Assembly: GCA_964612995.1 (NCBI GenBank)
Contig: CAZTGE010000035.1
Span: 1-33,436 of the forward strand
Reading direction: 5' to 3'
Length of the DNA: 33,436 nt
Source: SLQH01 sp964612995
GTDB taxonomy: Bacteria; Planctomycetota; UBA11346
Below are positions 6,591 through 15,056 of the stretch, in pieces. Both the position numbers and the translations under genes were made by a program. The notes under the pieces are model-generated. The model ran no database searches. It saw only the letters and a program-made list of their open reading frames with translations, and was not told the origin of the DNA. How positions within the stretch are numbered: position 1 is the stretch's first letter; every line of letters begins with the position of its first letter.

Positions 6591-9296
6591 ATGCGAGGCG
6601 AGCGGATCGGGCGTTGGATCGCACCCCTGGCCCTGACCGCTGTTCCGGTGCTGGCCCACGCCACCGAGGGCGCGGCCGGCGTCGACATGACCCATCGGAT
6701 GATGCTCCTGGCGATCCAGGTCGGCCTGATCCTGTTCTGCGCCAAATTCGCCAACAACCTGTTCGAGAAGCTGAAGCTCCCCGGCGCGCTCGGTGAGCTG
6801 AGCATCGGCGCGATCATCGGCCCCTTCGCGCTCGGCGCGATCGCGTTCTACGGTTTTCCCCATGGCCTGTTCCCGACCTACGACGGGAGCACCATTTCGC
6901 CTGAACTCAACGGCCTGGCCACCATCGCCTCGATCGTGCTCCTGTTCAACATCGGCCTGGAGACCGACCTCAAGCTGCTGTTGCGCTACAGCGTCGCCGG
7001 CGGAGTCGCCGGGCTCGGCGGCCTGGTGGTCTCCTTCGCGTTCGGTGCAGGTGTCGTCGTGGTGTTCTCGGAGATGCTCTTCGGCAAGGAGCTCGGCTTC
7101 CTCTCCCCGCCCTGCCTCATGCTCGGCACGATCACCACCGCGACTTCGGTCGGCATCACCGCGCGGATCCTGTCCGAGAAACGCAAGCTCGACTCGCCGG
7201 AGGGCGTGACCGTGCTTTCGGCAGCGGTGATCGACGATGTGATGGGCATCATTCTGCTCGCGCTGGTCACCGCCTTCATCCAGGCCTCCAAGGGTGGTGG
7301 CCCGGTGGACTGGGGTCACATCGGCGTCATCGCCGTCAAGGCGGTGGGGGTATGGCTCGCCGCGACCGCCATCGGCCTGGCCGCCTCGCGCAAGATCAGC
7401 GTACTGCTCAAGCTGTTCCGTGATCGGACCACCATCGCGGTGATGGCCCTCGGCCTTGCGTTGATCCTCGCAGGCCTGTTCGAGGAAGCCGGGCTGGCGA
7501 TGATCGTCGGCGCCTACGTCATGGGGCTGTCGCTGAGCCAGGCCGATATCAGCCACGTGATCCAGGAGAAGCTCGGCGCAGTCTATGCCCTGTTGGTCCC
7601 GGTGTTCTTCTGCGTCACCGGCATGCGCATCGACATCCGCCAGCTGATCCAGCCTTCGGTCCTGTTGTTCGGCTTCGTCTATGCGGTGCTCGCCCTGGCG
7701 AGCAAGGTCATCGGTTGCGGCCTGCCCGCGATGCTCATCGGATTCAATCTGCGCGGCGCGGCGCGGATCGGCTTCGGTATGGCGCCGCGCTGCGAAGTCG
7801 CGTTGATCATCGCCGGCATCGCGATCAGCAAGGGCCTGCTGCTGCCGCCAGGCGTGGCCACCGGCGGTGAGCAGATCCTGGCCGCGGTGATCATCATGAT
7901 CCTGGTCAACACCGTGATCGCGCCGCCGGTACTCGTCGGCCTGTTCCGCAACCCGGCGCCCGGCGTGCGTCGGGAGGCCGGACCCGATCGCGGCGTGGAG
8001 GAGGCGGTGTTCACCTTCCCCACGCTGGAGATGGCCGAGTTCTTCGTCGGCAAGCTCAACCGCCTGCTCGAGAACGAGGGCTTCTTCTCCCACTGCATCG
8101 ACCGTTCGCAGCAACTCTACCAGCTGCGCAAGGACAAGGCGGTGATCGACTTCCGTCGCGATGGCACCCGTCTGGTGTTCCAATGCCAGGCGCAGGAATT
8201 GCCGCTGGTCGACGCGGTGATGTACGAAAGCCTGGCCGCGCTCGAGCAGACCCTGCGCGGACTGCGCAAGCCACTCGACGCGACCAGTCTGCGCACCCGC
8301 ATCCAGCAGACGAACGCATCGTGCGCCCTGCCTGCCAAGGGCTTCGACGTGCGCGACTGGTTCGGTCCCGAGGCCGTGATCCCCGAGTTGCAGGCGACGG
8401 ACAAACCGGGCGTGATCGACGAGTTGCTCGATCGCCTCGACCATCAGGGCAAGCTCCAGAACCGCGATCGCGCCCGGGCGGCGGTGTGGGAGCGCGAAGA
8501 GAGCCTGTCCACCGGGCTGCAGTTCGGCGTCGCCATCCCCCACGCCCGCACCGATGCGGTCCACGGCCTGGTCTGCGCCATCGGCATCAAGCATGACGGT
8601 ATCGATTTCCAAGCCGTCGACGGCCAGCCCTCGCGGATCTTCGTGCTCACGCTCTCGCCCGAGTCGCGGCCCTCGCCCTACCTCCAGTTCATGTCGATGA
8701 TCAGCCGCATCCTCGACGAGGCCGGCCGTGAGCGCATCCTGGCGGCGGAGACCGCGCCCGCGGTCCACCGCGCCTTCGCGCCCGTCAGCGCCCCCGGCGC
8801 GCCAGCAGCCCCGGCGCGGGCTCCGGCGCCGTCCCGGCCGGCTTTCGATCCCGAGATCTACATCAACCGCGCGGTGGTGCGGCAGGAGCTGATCAGCGAC
8901 ACCAAGGAGGGGGTTATCCGCGAGTTGATCGATCTGCTCGCCGATCGCGACCTCGTCACCGATGCCACCGAAGCGGCGCGGGTGGTGCTGGCGCGCGAGG
9001 AACAGCTGGCCACCGGCCTCGAAGCCGGCATCGCCCTGCCCCACGCTCGCACCGATACCGTCAGCGGTCTGGTCTGTGCCATCGGTCTGAGCCCGAACGG
9101 AATCGACTTTGGCGGCGCTGATGGCGCGGACGCGCAGGTGGTGGTCCTGGTGCTTACCCCCACCGCTGGCGAGGACCCCTATCTCCAGTTCGTCGCTTGG
9201 ACCATGACAGCCCTCGGCGACGGCGGATCGCAACGTCTGCTTGCGGCCCCGGATGACGAAGCGGTGCGGCGGATCCTGTTGCGGCGGCGCAGCTGA
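6591..9296 (+). CDS. CPA2-type cation/proton antiporter fused to two PTS EIIA-like domains
   Basis: A 901-residue protein. Residues 1-25 are a signal-like first segment. Residues ~35-455 are the membrane transporter (about 12 helices), with the CPA2 features LPGALGELSIGAIIGP, LLFNIGLETDL and the ion-site Asp pair in AAVIDDVMG (215-216), plus FGMAPRCEVALIIAG. Residues ~468-580 are a cytosolic region I do not recognise (EEAVFTFPTLEMAEFFVGK). Residues ~585-725 and ~752-900 are two homologous fructose/Ntr-type EIIA domains, each with the phospho-His motif: FGVAIPHART (His651) and AGIALPHART (His818). The domains are joined by an Ala/Pro linker. The ATG at 6591 follows GGGGAGGG. No other PTS protein is in the window. 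Coupling of Na+ or K+/H+ exchange to EIIA-type phosphorylation is inference. Confidence 0.93.
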   Translation: MRGERIGRWIAPLALTAVPVLAHATEGAAGVDMTHRMMLLAIQVGLILFCAKFANNLFEKLKLPGALGELSIGAIIGPFALGAIAFYGFPHGLFPTYDGSTISPELNGLATIASIVLLFNIGLETDLKLLLRYSVAGGVAGLGGLVVSFAFGAGVVVVFSEMLFGKELGFLSPPCLMLGTITTATSVGITARILSEKRKLDSPEGVTVLSAAVIDDVMGIILLALVTAFIQASKGGGPVDWGHIGVIAVKAVGVWLAATAIGLAASRKISVLLKLFRDRTTIAVMALGLALILAGLFEEAGLAMIVGAYVMGLSLSQADISHVIQEKLGAVYALLVPVFFCVTGMRIDIRQLIQPSVLLFGFVYAVLALASKVIGCGLPAMLIGFNLRGAARIGFGMAPRCEVALIIAGIAISKGLLLPPGVATGGEQILAAVIIMILVNTVIAPPVLVGLFRNPAPGVRREAGPDRGVEEAVFTFPTLEMAEFFVGKLNRLLENEGFFSHCIDRSQQLYQLRKDKAVIDFRRDGTRLVFQCQAQELPLVDAVMYESLAALEQTLRGLRKPLDATSLRTRIQQTNASCALPAKGFDVRDWFGPEAVIPELQATDKPGVIDELLDRLDHQGKLQNRDRARAAVWEREESLSTGLQFGVAIPHARTDAVHGLVCAIGIKHDGIDFQAVDGQPSRIFVLTLSPESRPSPYLQFMSMISRILDEAGRERILAAETAPAVHRAFAPVSAPGAPAAPARAPAPSRPAFDPEIYINRAVVRQELISDTKEGVIRELIDLLADRDLVTDATEAARVVLAREEQLATGLEAGIALPHARTDTVSGLVCAIGLSPNGIDFGGADGADAQVVVLVLTPTAGEDPYLQFVAWTMTALGDGGSQRLLAAPDDEAVRRILLRRRS

Positions 9297-9302
9297 GCCG
9301 GC

Positions 9303-9611
9303 TCAGCCGTCACCGCGACCGGTGCCGTCGGGGATGTGGGCGTAGCGCTCGCGCAGCCTGGCCTTGCCGGCGGCGTTGGGATCACTCTCCATCGTGCCGA
9401 GCAGCCGCCACAAGCCGAGCATCCGGGCGATGACCAGCAGCAGCGGAAATACCACCACCAGCCCGATGAGCGCTCCGAGCCAGGGTGCCACGGACAGGAA
9501 ACGCACGGACAGGAGCACCGCGCACGCCAGCGACAAGGGATAAGCCAACAAGCGCAGCAGGAGCATCGCCGCCTTAGCGCGCAGTGTTGTCGGCGGTCGC
9601 GGCAGGGTCAA
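9303..9611 (-). CDS. Small two-helix membrane protein, function unknown
   Basis: A protein of about 102 residues with two hydrophobic segments (LLLRLLAYPLSLACAVLLSV at ~17-36 and WLGALIGLVVVFPLLLVIARM at ~44-64), then a basic, hydrophilic C-terminal tail (ARLRERYAHIPDG). The longest reading begins at TTG 9611, with AAGGGG about 11 bases upstream; ATG 9566 is an alternative that would start right at the first helix. Its stop lies 6 bp from the antiporter stop, so the two genes converge. I do not recognise the family. Confidence 0.55.
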   Translation of the reverse strand: MTLPRPPTTLRAKAAMLLLRLLAYPLSLACAVLLSVRFLSVAPWLGALIGLVVVFPLLLVIARMLGLWRLLGTMESDPNAAGKARLRERYAHIPDGTGRGDG

Positions 9612-9729
9612 CCGTGATGGGCCCCTTCCCAGGAACTCCGCGCGCCATCACGCCCATTTGATGCGCTCACGGTCCGGATCGCGTCATTGCGACAAACGTC
9701 CGTGGCGACCGGGTTTCTGGCTCTTCGCA

Positions 9730-9748
9730 GCCGGCCCACAGGGCTGGC
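9730..9748. other. Short hairpin upstream of the acetyltransferase gene
   Basis: GCCGGCCC - ACA - GGGCTGGC forms an 8-bp stem with one G-T pair. It lies in the 239-bp gap 9612-9850 between two divergent genes, in which I see no ORF with coding character. No T-run follows it. Its role is unknown. Confidence 0.35.
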
Positions 9749-9850
9749 AGGGGCTCTGAGGGAGAGGTCAATCGTCATCGCCACGGCGTCACGCTGAGGG
9801 CGCGGCCATCGGCTTGTCTGGGCGTATGCGGGGCCGAAGATACGCGCGCC

Positions 9851-10348
9851 ATGGACCTCATCCGCGAAGCTCGCGAGACCGACCTGCCGGCGATCACCCG
9901 GATCTACAACGAGGCGGTGTGCACGAGCACCGCCTCGTTCGACATCCGCGAGCGTACCTCGGCGCAGCAGGCGGCCTGGTTCCGCGCGCACGGCGAGAGC
10001 CACCCGGTACTGGTCGCGACCGACGGCCAGGCGGTGGTCGGCTGGGGATCGCTCAGCCCCTGGATCCCGCGCTGTGCCTGTGCACGGACGGTCGAGGTAT
10101 CGCTCTACGTCGATGCGACCTTTCGTGGACGCGGATGCGGCGTGCGGCTGGGTCAGGCGCTGGTCGAGGCCGGCCGGGCGGCAGGGCATCATCTGATCGT
10201 TGCCAGCATCACCGCGGAGAACGCCGCCAGCTGCCGGTTGTTCACCCGGCTGGGATTCACGCCGGGCGGCGAGCTGCCGCAGGTCGCGCGCAAATTCGAC
10301 CGCTGGCTGGATCTGGCGTTGTTTTATCGCGTGCTCGATCCCGCCTGA
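9851..10348 (+). CDS. GNAT N-acetyltransferase, Pat/MnaT-like
   Basis: A 165-residue cytosolic acetyltransferase that moves acetyl from acetyl-CoA to an amine. It has the layout of the phosphinothricin / methionine-sulfoximine acetyltransferase group (Pat, Bar, YncA/MnaT): IREARETDLPAITRIYNEAV at the N-terminus, the acidic-strand motif TVEVSLYVDATFRGRGCGVRLG with the CoA pyrophosphate loop (R-G-R-G-C-G), then VASITAENAASCRLFTRLGF and a final LFYRVL strand. Enzymes of this group acetylate amino-acid analogues such as methionine sulfoximine; the natural substrate here is unknown. The start ATG 9851 fits the family N-terminus. The stop lies 13 bp from the end of the converging receiver gene. Confidence 0.9.
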   Translation: MDLIREARETDLPAITRIYNEAVCTSTASFDIRERTSAQQAAWFRAHGESHPVLVATDGQAVVGWGSLSPWIPRCACARTVEVSLYVDATFRGRGCGVRLGQALVEAGRAAGHHLIVASITAENAASCRLFTRLGFTPGGELPQVARKFDRWLDLALFYRVLDPA

Positions 10349-10361
10349 GCCTGCCACTGGA

Positions 10362-10774
10362 TCAACCGATACGCTCGTCGTTGGAATAGGAGTCGCTCTC
10401 GACCGCGGATACCAGTTCCATCACCTCGCCGATGGCCGTGAGCACGCTCTCGGCGCGGATCGGTTTGATTAGCCAGGCGTCGAAACCGCTATCGTCGAAG
10501 CGCGCGAGGACGTGCTCGCTGTCGCGCCCGGTGAGCGCGAGCAGACGCAGCCGCCGCCAACGGGCGTTGGCACGCACCGCTGCGGCAAGCTCCCACCCCC
10601 CAGCCGGGGCATGTCCAGATCGCAGATCAACATGTCCCAGTGGTGGCGGCGCAGCGCTTCGAGCGCCTGCACCCCATCGGTGACCGAGCACACCCAGTGT
10701 CCGGCCCGGCGCAGGTGGGCCTCCAGCACCAGGCGGATCGCCGGGTCGTCGTCGGCAATGAGAACACTCAGCAT
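10362..10774 (-). pseudogene. Response-regulator receiver gene with a one-base frameshift
   Basis: Two frames join to one receiver domain of about 137 residues. The first frame (start ATG 10774) reads MLSVLIADDDPAIRLVLEAH onward to the phospho-acceptor Asp52 in LICDLDMPRLGG. The second frame continues GGWELAAAVRANARWRRLRL, then the conserved Thr (LLALTGRD) and Lys (AWLIKPIRAES), ending at 10362. The break falls in a run of six C on the plus strand (10596-10601). One more base there would give a continuous LGGWELAAAV, matching the usual DGWEL turn of receivers. A sequencing or assembly error in the homopolymer is the simplest explanation; a true disrupting mutation is the other. No output domain follows and no partner kinase is nearby. 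Confidence 0.8.
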
Positions 10775-10848
10775 GGCGCGGACGCCGTCCGCACCCCAAG
10801 GGGCATTGTAGCGGGCGGCGCCCGCGCTATGGGGCTCAGGAGAAAGCC

Positions 10849-13032
10849 TCAGCCTTCCGGCTCATAGTTCCCGGCGAGGTCGAACACGCGCGGCCAGGCC
10901 ACGCCCCAGTGGCCGGAGTAGGTGCCCGCCGCCTCTTCGGCGCCATCGAGTGCCACCTGCAGGGTGTAGCGCGCGGCGGCGCTCGCGCCCTGTTCGACCA
11001 GTACGGTCGACCAACGATCGGGTCGGTAGCGGACCAGGACGCTGCCGCTGAGCTGGCCGTCGCTGAGCGTGAGCTGGTTGATGAGCGCCGGCCAGCTCTT
11101 GATGGTGCGATCGGCCATCGCCCTGAGCCCGCTCAGGCGGCCGTCCGCCACCGTGAGGAAGAGGTAGAGGTGGCTCTTCTCGCCGCTGCGGGTACGGGTC
11201 GCCGCAGCGAGATGCAACACATGCGTGCATGGCGGCATCCAGGCCTGGCGTTCGACCAGCGTCACCGCACCGGCGAGCGGGAGGGGTTCGGCGAACGCGG
11301 TGGGCGCCGGGGTGATGGTACCGGTGATCGCGTCGTCCGTGCGCGTGGCGGCGAGCGTGAAGGTCTCGGTGCCGCGGAAGGGGTTCTCCAGTTCGATCGC
11401 GCCGCGCAGGGCCTCGCCGTCCCACTGCAGTGCGTCGGTGCCGACATGCAGGGCGGTATCGCCACGGCGACAGGTGCCGCCGCGGGGATGGCCGTCGCGC
11501 AGGCGGATGGTACAGGTGAAGGGTTCGCCGGCATCGAGCGCCGGCGCGGGCACAGTGAAGGTGATCGTGGCGCGGCCGATGTCGTCGCGGGCGCGCAGGT
11601 CGTAGCAGGCCAGCCGGTCGTGGGTGCGCAGGTAGACCCGGCCATCGGCGCAGGCGGGGATCAAGGGCATGGTGTAGCCCCAGGCGTGTGGGCTGCGGAC
11701 ATGGTCGAGCAGGCGGAGGTCGGTTGGGCCGAGGCCGTAGAGGTGCAGCTGGTTCGAATCGGAGCCGGCGCAGACGATGCGCGAGCCGACGATCACCGGG
11801 TAGGTGCCGAAATGCGGCTCGTTGGTCGCCGGTGCGCGAGCGACCACCGTGCCGCGCGCCGCGTCGATGCACAGCAGCGATCCACGCCGGTCGTCGCAGT
11901 AGACCAGCCCATCGCGCGCGGCGAAGTGCGCGGGTCGGCCGTGGCCGGCGAGTTCCCAGGCGCGCTGCGCCTCGGTGGCGGTGATGCGGTAGGCGACCAG
12001 CGCGCGGTCGCGTTTGTTCTTCGCGCCGTTGCCGGTGATCAGGTGGCCCGCGCCGACGACGATCCGACCGCCGTCGCCGGGAATCTGCCAGCGCACCGTG
12101 CCCGAGCGCGGTTCGATGCAGCGGATCGCATCGCTGCCCGGTGCCAGCAGCAGGGCCGTGTCGTCTTGGCGCCAGACCAGCGGCTGGGCGACGTTGCTCA
12201 GCCCGTCTGGCAGGCGCCAGAGCTCCGCGCCGGTGGCGGCGTCGAGCGCGACGCAGGTGGAGGGTTCGTCATAGTAGTATCTGGTCTCGTCGTCTCCGGG
12301 TGGGGTCAGCTTGCAGTGGAGGTGGTCGTTGAACACCACCACCCCGTCGACACACACTGGCGAGGTGGCGTAGTCGCGGTTGAAACCGACCAGCGCCTGG
12401 CGCTCGTGCGCGAGCTCACGGTATCGAGCCATCCGCGCGTGGCGCGCGGTGGCGTAGGACCACAGCGGCGCACCGGTGGCGGCGTCGAGCGCGTGGACGC
12501 GCGCGCCGTTGACGTGGGCGTAGATCCGGCCGTCGCCGTAGCAGCAGGTCAGCGAGGGACCACCTTTGGTGAAGGCCTGCATGTTCAGCGACTGGCGACC
12601 GAGCACGCTGCGCCAGAGCGTGGTTCCGGTGGCGGCGTCGAAGCAGTGGATCACGTCGTGGGCCGCGACGCGGAACTTGTCGGTGAAACGCTCGCCATGC
12701 TCGCGTACCAGCGCGCGATCGGGTACGCCGGCCGGCAGGTAGTACTGCAGGTAGACCCGTCCGGCGGCGACGATCGGCGTGGCGTACCCGCCGGAGATCA
12801 GCCCGTGGCCGTCGCTCTCGGGCTTGCGCGCATCGCCGGCCAGACCGTCGGGGATGCGTGCGTCGGAGCGCCAGGCCAGCTCGGCGTCGATCCAGGCATC
12901 GACCAGCGGTGCAGCGACCGGCCCCGCGGCGCAGGCGCCGTCGCCGCCGCCGTAGGCCGGCCAGTCCTCGGCGGCGAGCGGGAGGGCGGTGGCCAGGATC
13001 AGGAAGAGGAAGAAGGCGGGCGGATGTTGCAT
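10849..13032 (-). CDS. Secreted PQQ-type beta-propeller protein
   Basis: A 727-residue exported protein. MQHPPAFFLFLILATALPLAAE is a signal peptide. Residues ~20-480 hold repeated propeller blades with the usual PQQ-like signature of D-A-A-T-G-x-x-L-W: HCFDAATGTTLWRSVLG, ALDAATGAPLWSYA, ALDAATGAELWRLPDG, CIEPRSGTVRWQIPG and CIDAARGTVVARAP. Residues ~490-727 are a strand-rich region that I do not recognise (ATITFTVPAPALDAG, then GTYSGHWGVAWPRVF at the end). No PQQ-dehydrogenase catalytic residues or heme CxxCH motif are evident, so this is more likely a structural or binding propeller (BamB/outer-membrane biogenesis-like or a planctomycete PQQ repeat protein) than an alcohol dehydrogenase. It is divergent from leuC across 261 bp, where promoters for both genes would lie. 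Confidence 0.88.
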   Translation of the reverse strand: MQHPPAFFLFLILATALPLAAEDWPAYGGGDGACAAGPVAAPLVDAWIDAELAWRSDARIPDGLAGDARKPESDGHGLISGGYATPIVAAGRVYLQYYLPAGVPDRALVREHGERFTDKFRVAAHDVIHCFDAATGTTLWRSVLGRQSLNMQAFTKGGPSLTCCYGDGRIYAHVNGARVHALDAATGAPLWSYATARHARMARYRELAHERQALVGFNRDYATSPVCVDGVVVFNDHLHCKLTPPGDDETRYYYDEPSTCVALDAATGAELWRLPDGLSNVAQPLVWRQDDTALLLAPGSDAIRCIEPRSGTVRWQIPGDGGRIVVGAGHLITGNGAKNKRDRALVAYRITATEAQRAWELAGHGRPAHFAARDGLVYCDDRRGSLLCIDAARGTVVARAPATNEPHFGTYPVIVGSRIVCAGSDSNQLHLYGLGPTDLRLLDHVRSPHAWGYTMPLIPACADGRVYLRTHDRLACYDLRARDDIGRATITFTVPAPALDAGEPFTCTIRLRDGHPRGGTCRRGDTALHVGTDALQWDGEALRGAIELENPFRGTETFTLAATRTDDAITGTITPAPTAFAEPLPLAGAVTLVERQAWMPPCTHVLHLAAATRTRSGEKSHLYLFLTVADGRLSGLRAMADRTIKSWPALINQLTLSDGQLSGSVLVRYRPDRWSTVLVEQGASAAARYTLQVALDGAEEAAGTYSGHWGVAWPRVFDLAGNYEPEG

Positions 13033-13293
13033 GGCGACTCTCGGTGGGAACCCGAGTCTGAACGCCGTGACTGAGGGGCAAGCCTTCGGAATGCGTCGCC
13101 GGGAACAGCGTTTTCCGCAGCCGTGTGGATCGTTCGCATGGCCGCGGCGCCCGGGGCAGGCTTGCTCGAGGAGGATGACCTCCCAGCGCAGGTTCAGCGT
13201 CGTTGCGTAGTGGTCCGCCGACGCGCAATGCCGCTACGGTTTCCCCTTCACAGGACAGGCCTGAGCGGATAGTGCCCGCGCGAGAGGACCAGC

Positions 13294-14625
13294 ATGGGTA
13301 GCACCATCACCGAGAAGATCTTCGCCGCGCACAAACGCGACGAACCGTTCCCCGGCACCACCGTCATCGATCTCGACGTGGTCATGTGTCACGAGATCAC
13401 CACACCGATCGCGATCGCCGATCTCGCATGGCGCGGCAAGGACCGGGTGTTCGATCCGGCGCGGATCAAGGCGGTGATCGATCACGTCACCCCGGCCAAG
13501 GACACCAAGACCGCGATCCAGGGTAAGATGCTGCGCGATTGGGCCCGGCGCCATGCGCTGCCGGACTTCTTCGATGTCGGCGCCAACGGCGTCTGCCACG
13601 CGATCTTCCCGGAGAAAGGTTTCATCCGTCCCGGCTACACCGTGATCATGGGCGACAGCCACACCTGCACCCACGGCGCTTTCGGCGCTTTCGCCGCTGG
13701 CGTCGGCACCACCGACCTCGAGGTCGGCATCCTCAAGGGGGTCTGCGCCTTCCGCGAGCCGAAGAGCATCCAGGTGACGGTAGACGGGGCATTGCCGGCG
13801 GGCGTGTTCAGCAAGGACGTGATCCTCGAGATCATCCGCCAATTGACGGTCAACGGTGCCACCGACCACGTGATCGAGTTCGTCGGACCGAGCATCGATG
13901 CGATGACCATGGATGAACGCATGACGCTGTGCAACATGGCCATCGAAGCCGGCGGCACCTGTGGCGTGTGCATGCCCGACATGACCACCGTCGAGTATCT
14001 CTGGCCGTTCATCGCCGCGCAGTACGACGACGACAAGCAGCGCGCGGCCGATGACTTCCGTCGCTGGCACAGCGATCCGGATGCGACCTACGCCAGGCGG
14101 CTCACCCTCGACGTCGGCCAGCTCGAACCGGTCGCCACCGTCGGCTACAAGCCCGACCAGGTGCGAGCGCTGCGCGAGTTGGCGAGCGAACACATCCCGG
14201 TGCACCAGGTCTACATCGGCTCGTGTACCAACGGCCGGCTCTCCGACCTGCATGCCGCGGCCAGCGTGCTCGCCGGCCGGCGCCTCGCCGATGGCGTACG
14301 GGGTATCGTAAGCCCCGCGACCCCGGCGGTGTTCGACGCCGCCCTGGCCGATGGCACCATCGCCGTGTTCCGCGAGGCCGGCTTCTGCGTCACCAACCCG
14401 ACCTGCGGCGCCTGCCTGGGGATGTCCAACGGCGTGCTCGCTCCCGGCGAGGCTTGCGCCGCGACCACCAACCGGAATTTCGCCGGCCGCATGGGCAAGG
14501 GCGGCACGGTGCATCTGTGCTCGCCGGCCAGCGCCGCCGCTGCCGGCGTGACCGGCGAGCTTTGCGACCCGCGCCCCCTGCTCGATCGCAGCGCCACGGC
14601 CGCGACCGCGGAGCCCGACGCATGA
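13294..14625 (+). CDS. leuC: 3-isopropylmalate dehydratase large subunit
   Basis: A 443-residue aconitase-family subunit. With LeuD it forms isopropylmalate isomerase, which converts 2-isopropylmalate to 3-isopropylmalate in leucine synthesis. The [4Fe-4S] ligands are visible as Cys311 (YIGSCTNGR) and Cys371/Cys374 (NPTCGACLGM). Other family blocks are MGDSHTCTHGAFGAFAAGVG (119-138), NGVCHAIFPEKG and NRNFAGRMGKGGTVHLCSPA. The length (about 420-440) places it with the shorter LeuC2/HacA-like branch rather than the ~470-residue E. coli type. Homoaconitase or dimethylmalate dehydratase activity therefore cannot be excluded from sequence alone. The ATG at 13294 follows GAGAGGA. The stop overlaps the ATG of the ORF at 14622 (ATGA). 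Confidence 0.93.
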   Translation: MGSTITEKIFAAHKRDEPFPGTTVIDLDVVMCHEITTPIAIADLAWRGKDRVFDPARIKAVIDHVTPAKDTKTAIQGKMLRDWARRHALPDFFDVGANGVCHAIFPEKGFIRPGYTVIMGDSHTCTHGAFGAFAAGVGTTDLEVGILKGVCAFREPKSIQVTVDGALPAGVFSKDVILEIIRQLTVNGATDHVIEFVGPSIDAMTMDERMTLCNMAIEAGGTCGVCMPDMTTVEYLWPFIAAQYDDDKQRAADDFRRWHSDPDATYARRLTLDVGQLEPVATVGYKPDQVRALRELASEHIPVHQVYIGSCTNGRLSDLHAAASVLAGRRLADGVRGIVSPATPAVFDAALADGTIAVFREAGFCVTNPTCGACLGMSNGVLAPGEACAATTNRNFAGRMGKGGTVHLCSPASAAAAGVTGELCDPRPLLDRSATAATAEPDA

Positions 14626-15056
14626 ACGGTTCGGCCGCGAGCCACACCGACAAGACAACGGTTTCCGGCGGGCCGCAAGCACGCCGTGACGTCGCAGGCG
14701 CGTGGGGGCACGCGCCGCAGGCGCGAGGGGGCAACGCCCCCTCTGTAACCGGCCGACCGAGGCGCGTTTTTCTGCGAAACTGGCGCGTAGCGCCGCAGAA
14801 AACGCCAGCGGAGCTGGCGAGCGACGACCGAGGCACGTGGGGGTACGCGGCGAAGCCGCGAGGGGGCAGCGCCCCCTCTGTAAGGGGCAACGCCCCCTCT
14901 GTAACCGGCCGACCGAGGCGCGTTTTTCTGCGAAACTGGCGCGTAGCGCCGCAGAAAACGCCAGCGGAGCTGGCGAGCGACGACCGAGGCGCGTGGGGGT
15001 ACGCGGCGAAGCCGCGAGGGGGCAGCGCCCCCTCTGTAAAAAGGAAAGCCAGATGA
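14622..15056 (+). CDS. Repeat-derived ORF bridging leuC and leuD (doubtful gene)
   Basis: An open frame of 144 residues whose ATG overlaps the leuC stop (ATGA, 14622-14625) and whose TGA overlaps the leuD ATG (15053-15056). The first ~25 residues (MNGSAASHTDKTTVSGGPQA) are unique. The rest is translated 156-bp repeat, giving two near-identical 52-residue units (for example FLRNWRVAPQKTPAELASDD and WGYAAKPRGGSAPSV). The protein is basic and low in hydrophobic residues, without a recognisable domain. Other frames through the repeat are also open, so openness alone is weak evidence. The double ATGA overlap would nevertheless keep ribosomes moving from leuC to leuD. It is either a real small gene swollen by repeats or chance readthrough. 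Confidence 0.35.
   Translation: MNGSAASHTDKTTVSGGPQARRDVAGAWGHAPQARGGNAPSVTGRPRRVFLRNWRVAPQKTPAELASDDRGTWGYAAKPRGGSAPSVRGNAPSVTGRPRRVFLRNWRVAPQKTPAELASDDRGAWGYAAKPRGGSAPSVKRKAR
14728..15039. repeat. 156-bp tandem repeat (two full copies plus a partial) between leuC and leuD
   Basis: Copies at 14728-14883 and 14884-15039 differ by a single base (A at 14835, G at 14991). A diverged partial unit lies just before, at 14700-14748. Each unit is a chain of short hairpins: GGGGC-AAC-GCCCC; TTTTCTGCG...CGCAGAAAA enclosing GGCGC-GTA-GCGCC; CGCCAG-CGGAG-CTGGCG; CGCGGC-GAA-GCCGCG; and GGGGGC-AGC-GCCCCC. In the partial unit the CGCGGC/GCCGCG stem is replaced by CGCGCC/GGCGCG, with the loop GCA, so pairing is kept. 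The period is a multiple of three. The near-identity of the copies points to recent duplication. It is not a CRISPR array: there are no spacers. Confidence 0.92.

Noticed and set aside
6483..9233. A 916-residue open frame on the minus strand
   Set aside because: It is antisense to the antiporter gene, is full of Asp/His/Gln/Arg with no hydrophobic core, and is typical of GC-rich shadow frames.
10849..13032. PQQ-dependent alcohol dehydrogenase
   Set aside because: Propeller blades are present, but I see no catalytic residues, disulfide ring or heme motif of that enzyme family.
10909..13074. A 721-residue open frame on the plus strand
   Set aside because: It is antisense to the PQQ-propeller gene, which has a signal peptide and repeated blade motifs; the plus frame has none.
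14700..15039. CRISPR array
   Set aside because: The units are 156 bp, abut each other with no spacers, and no cas gene is present.
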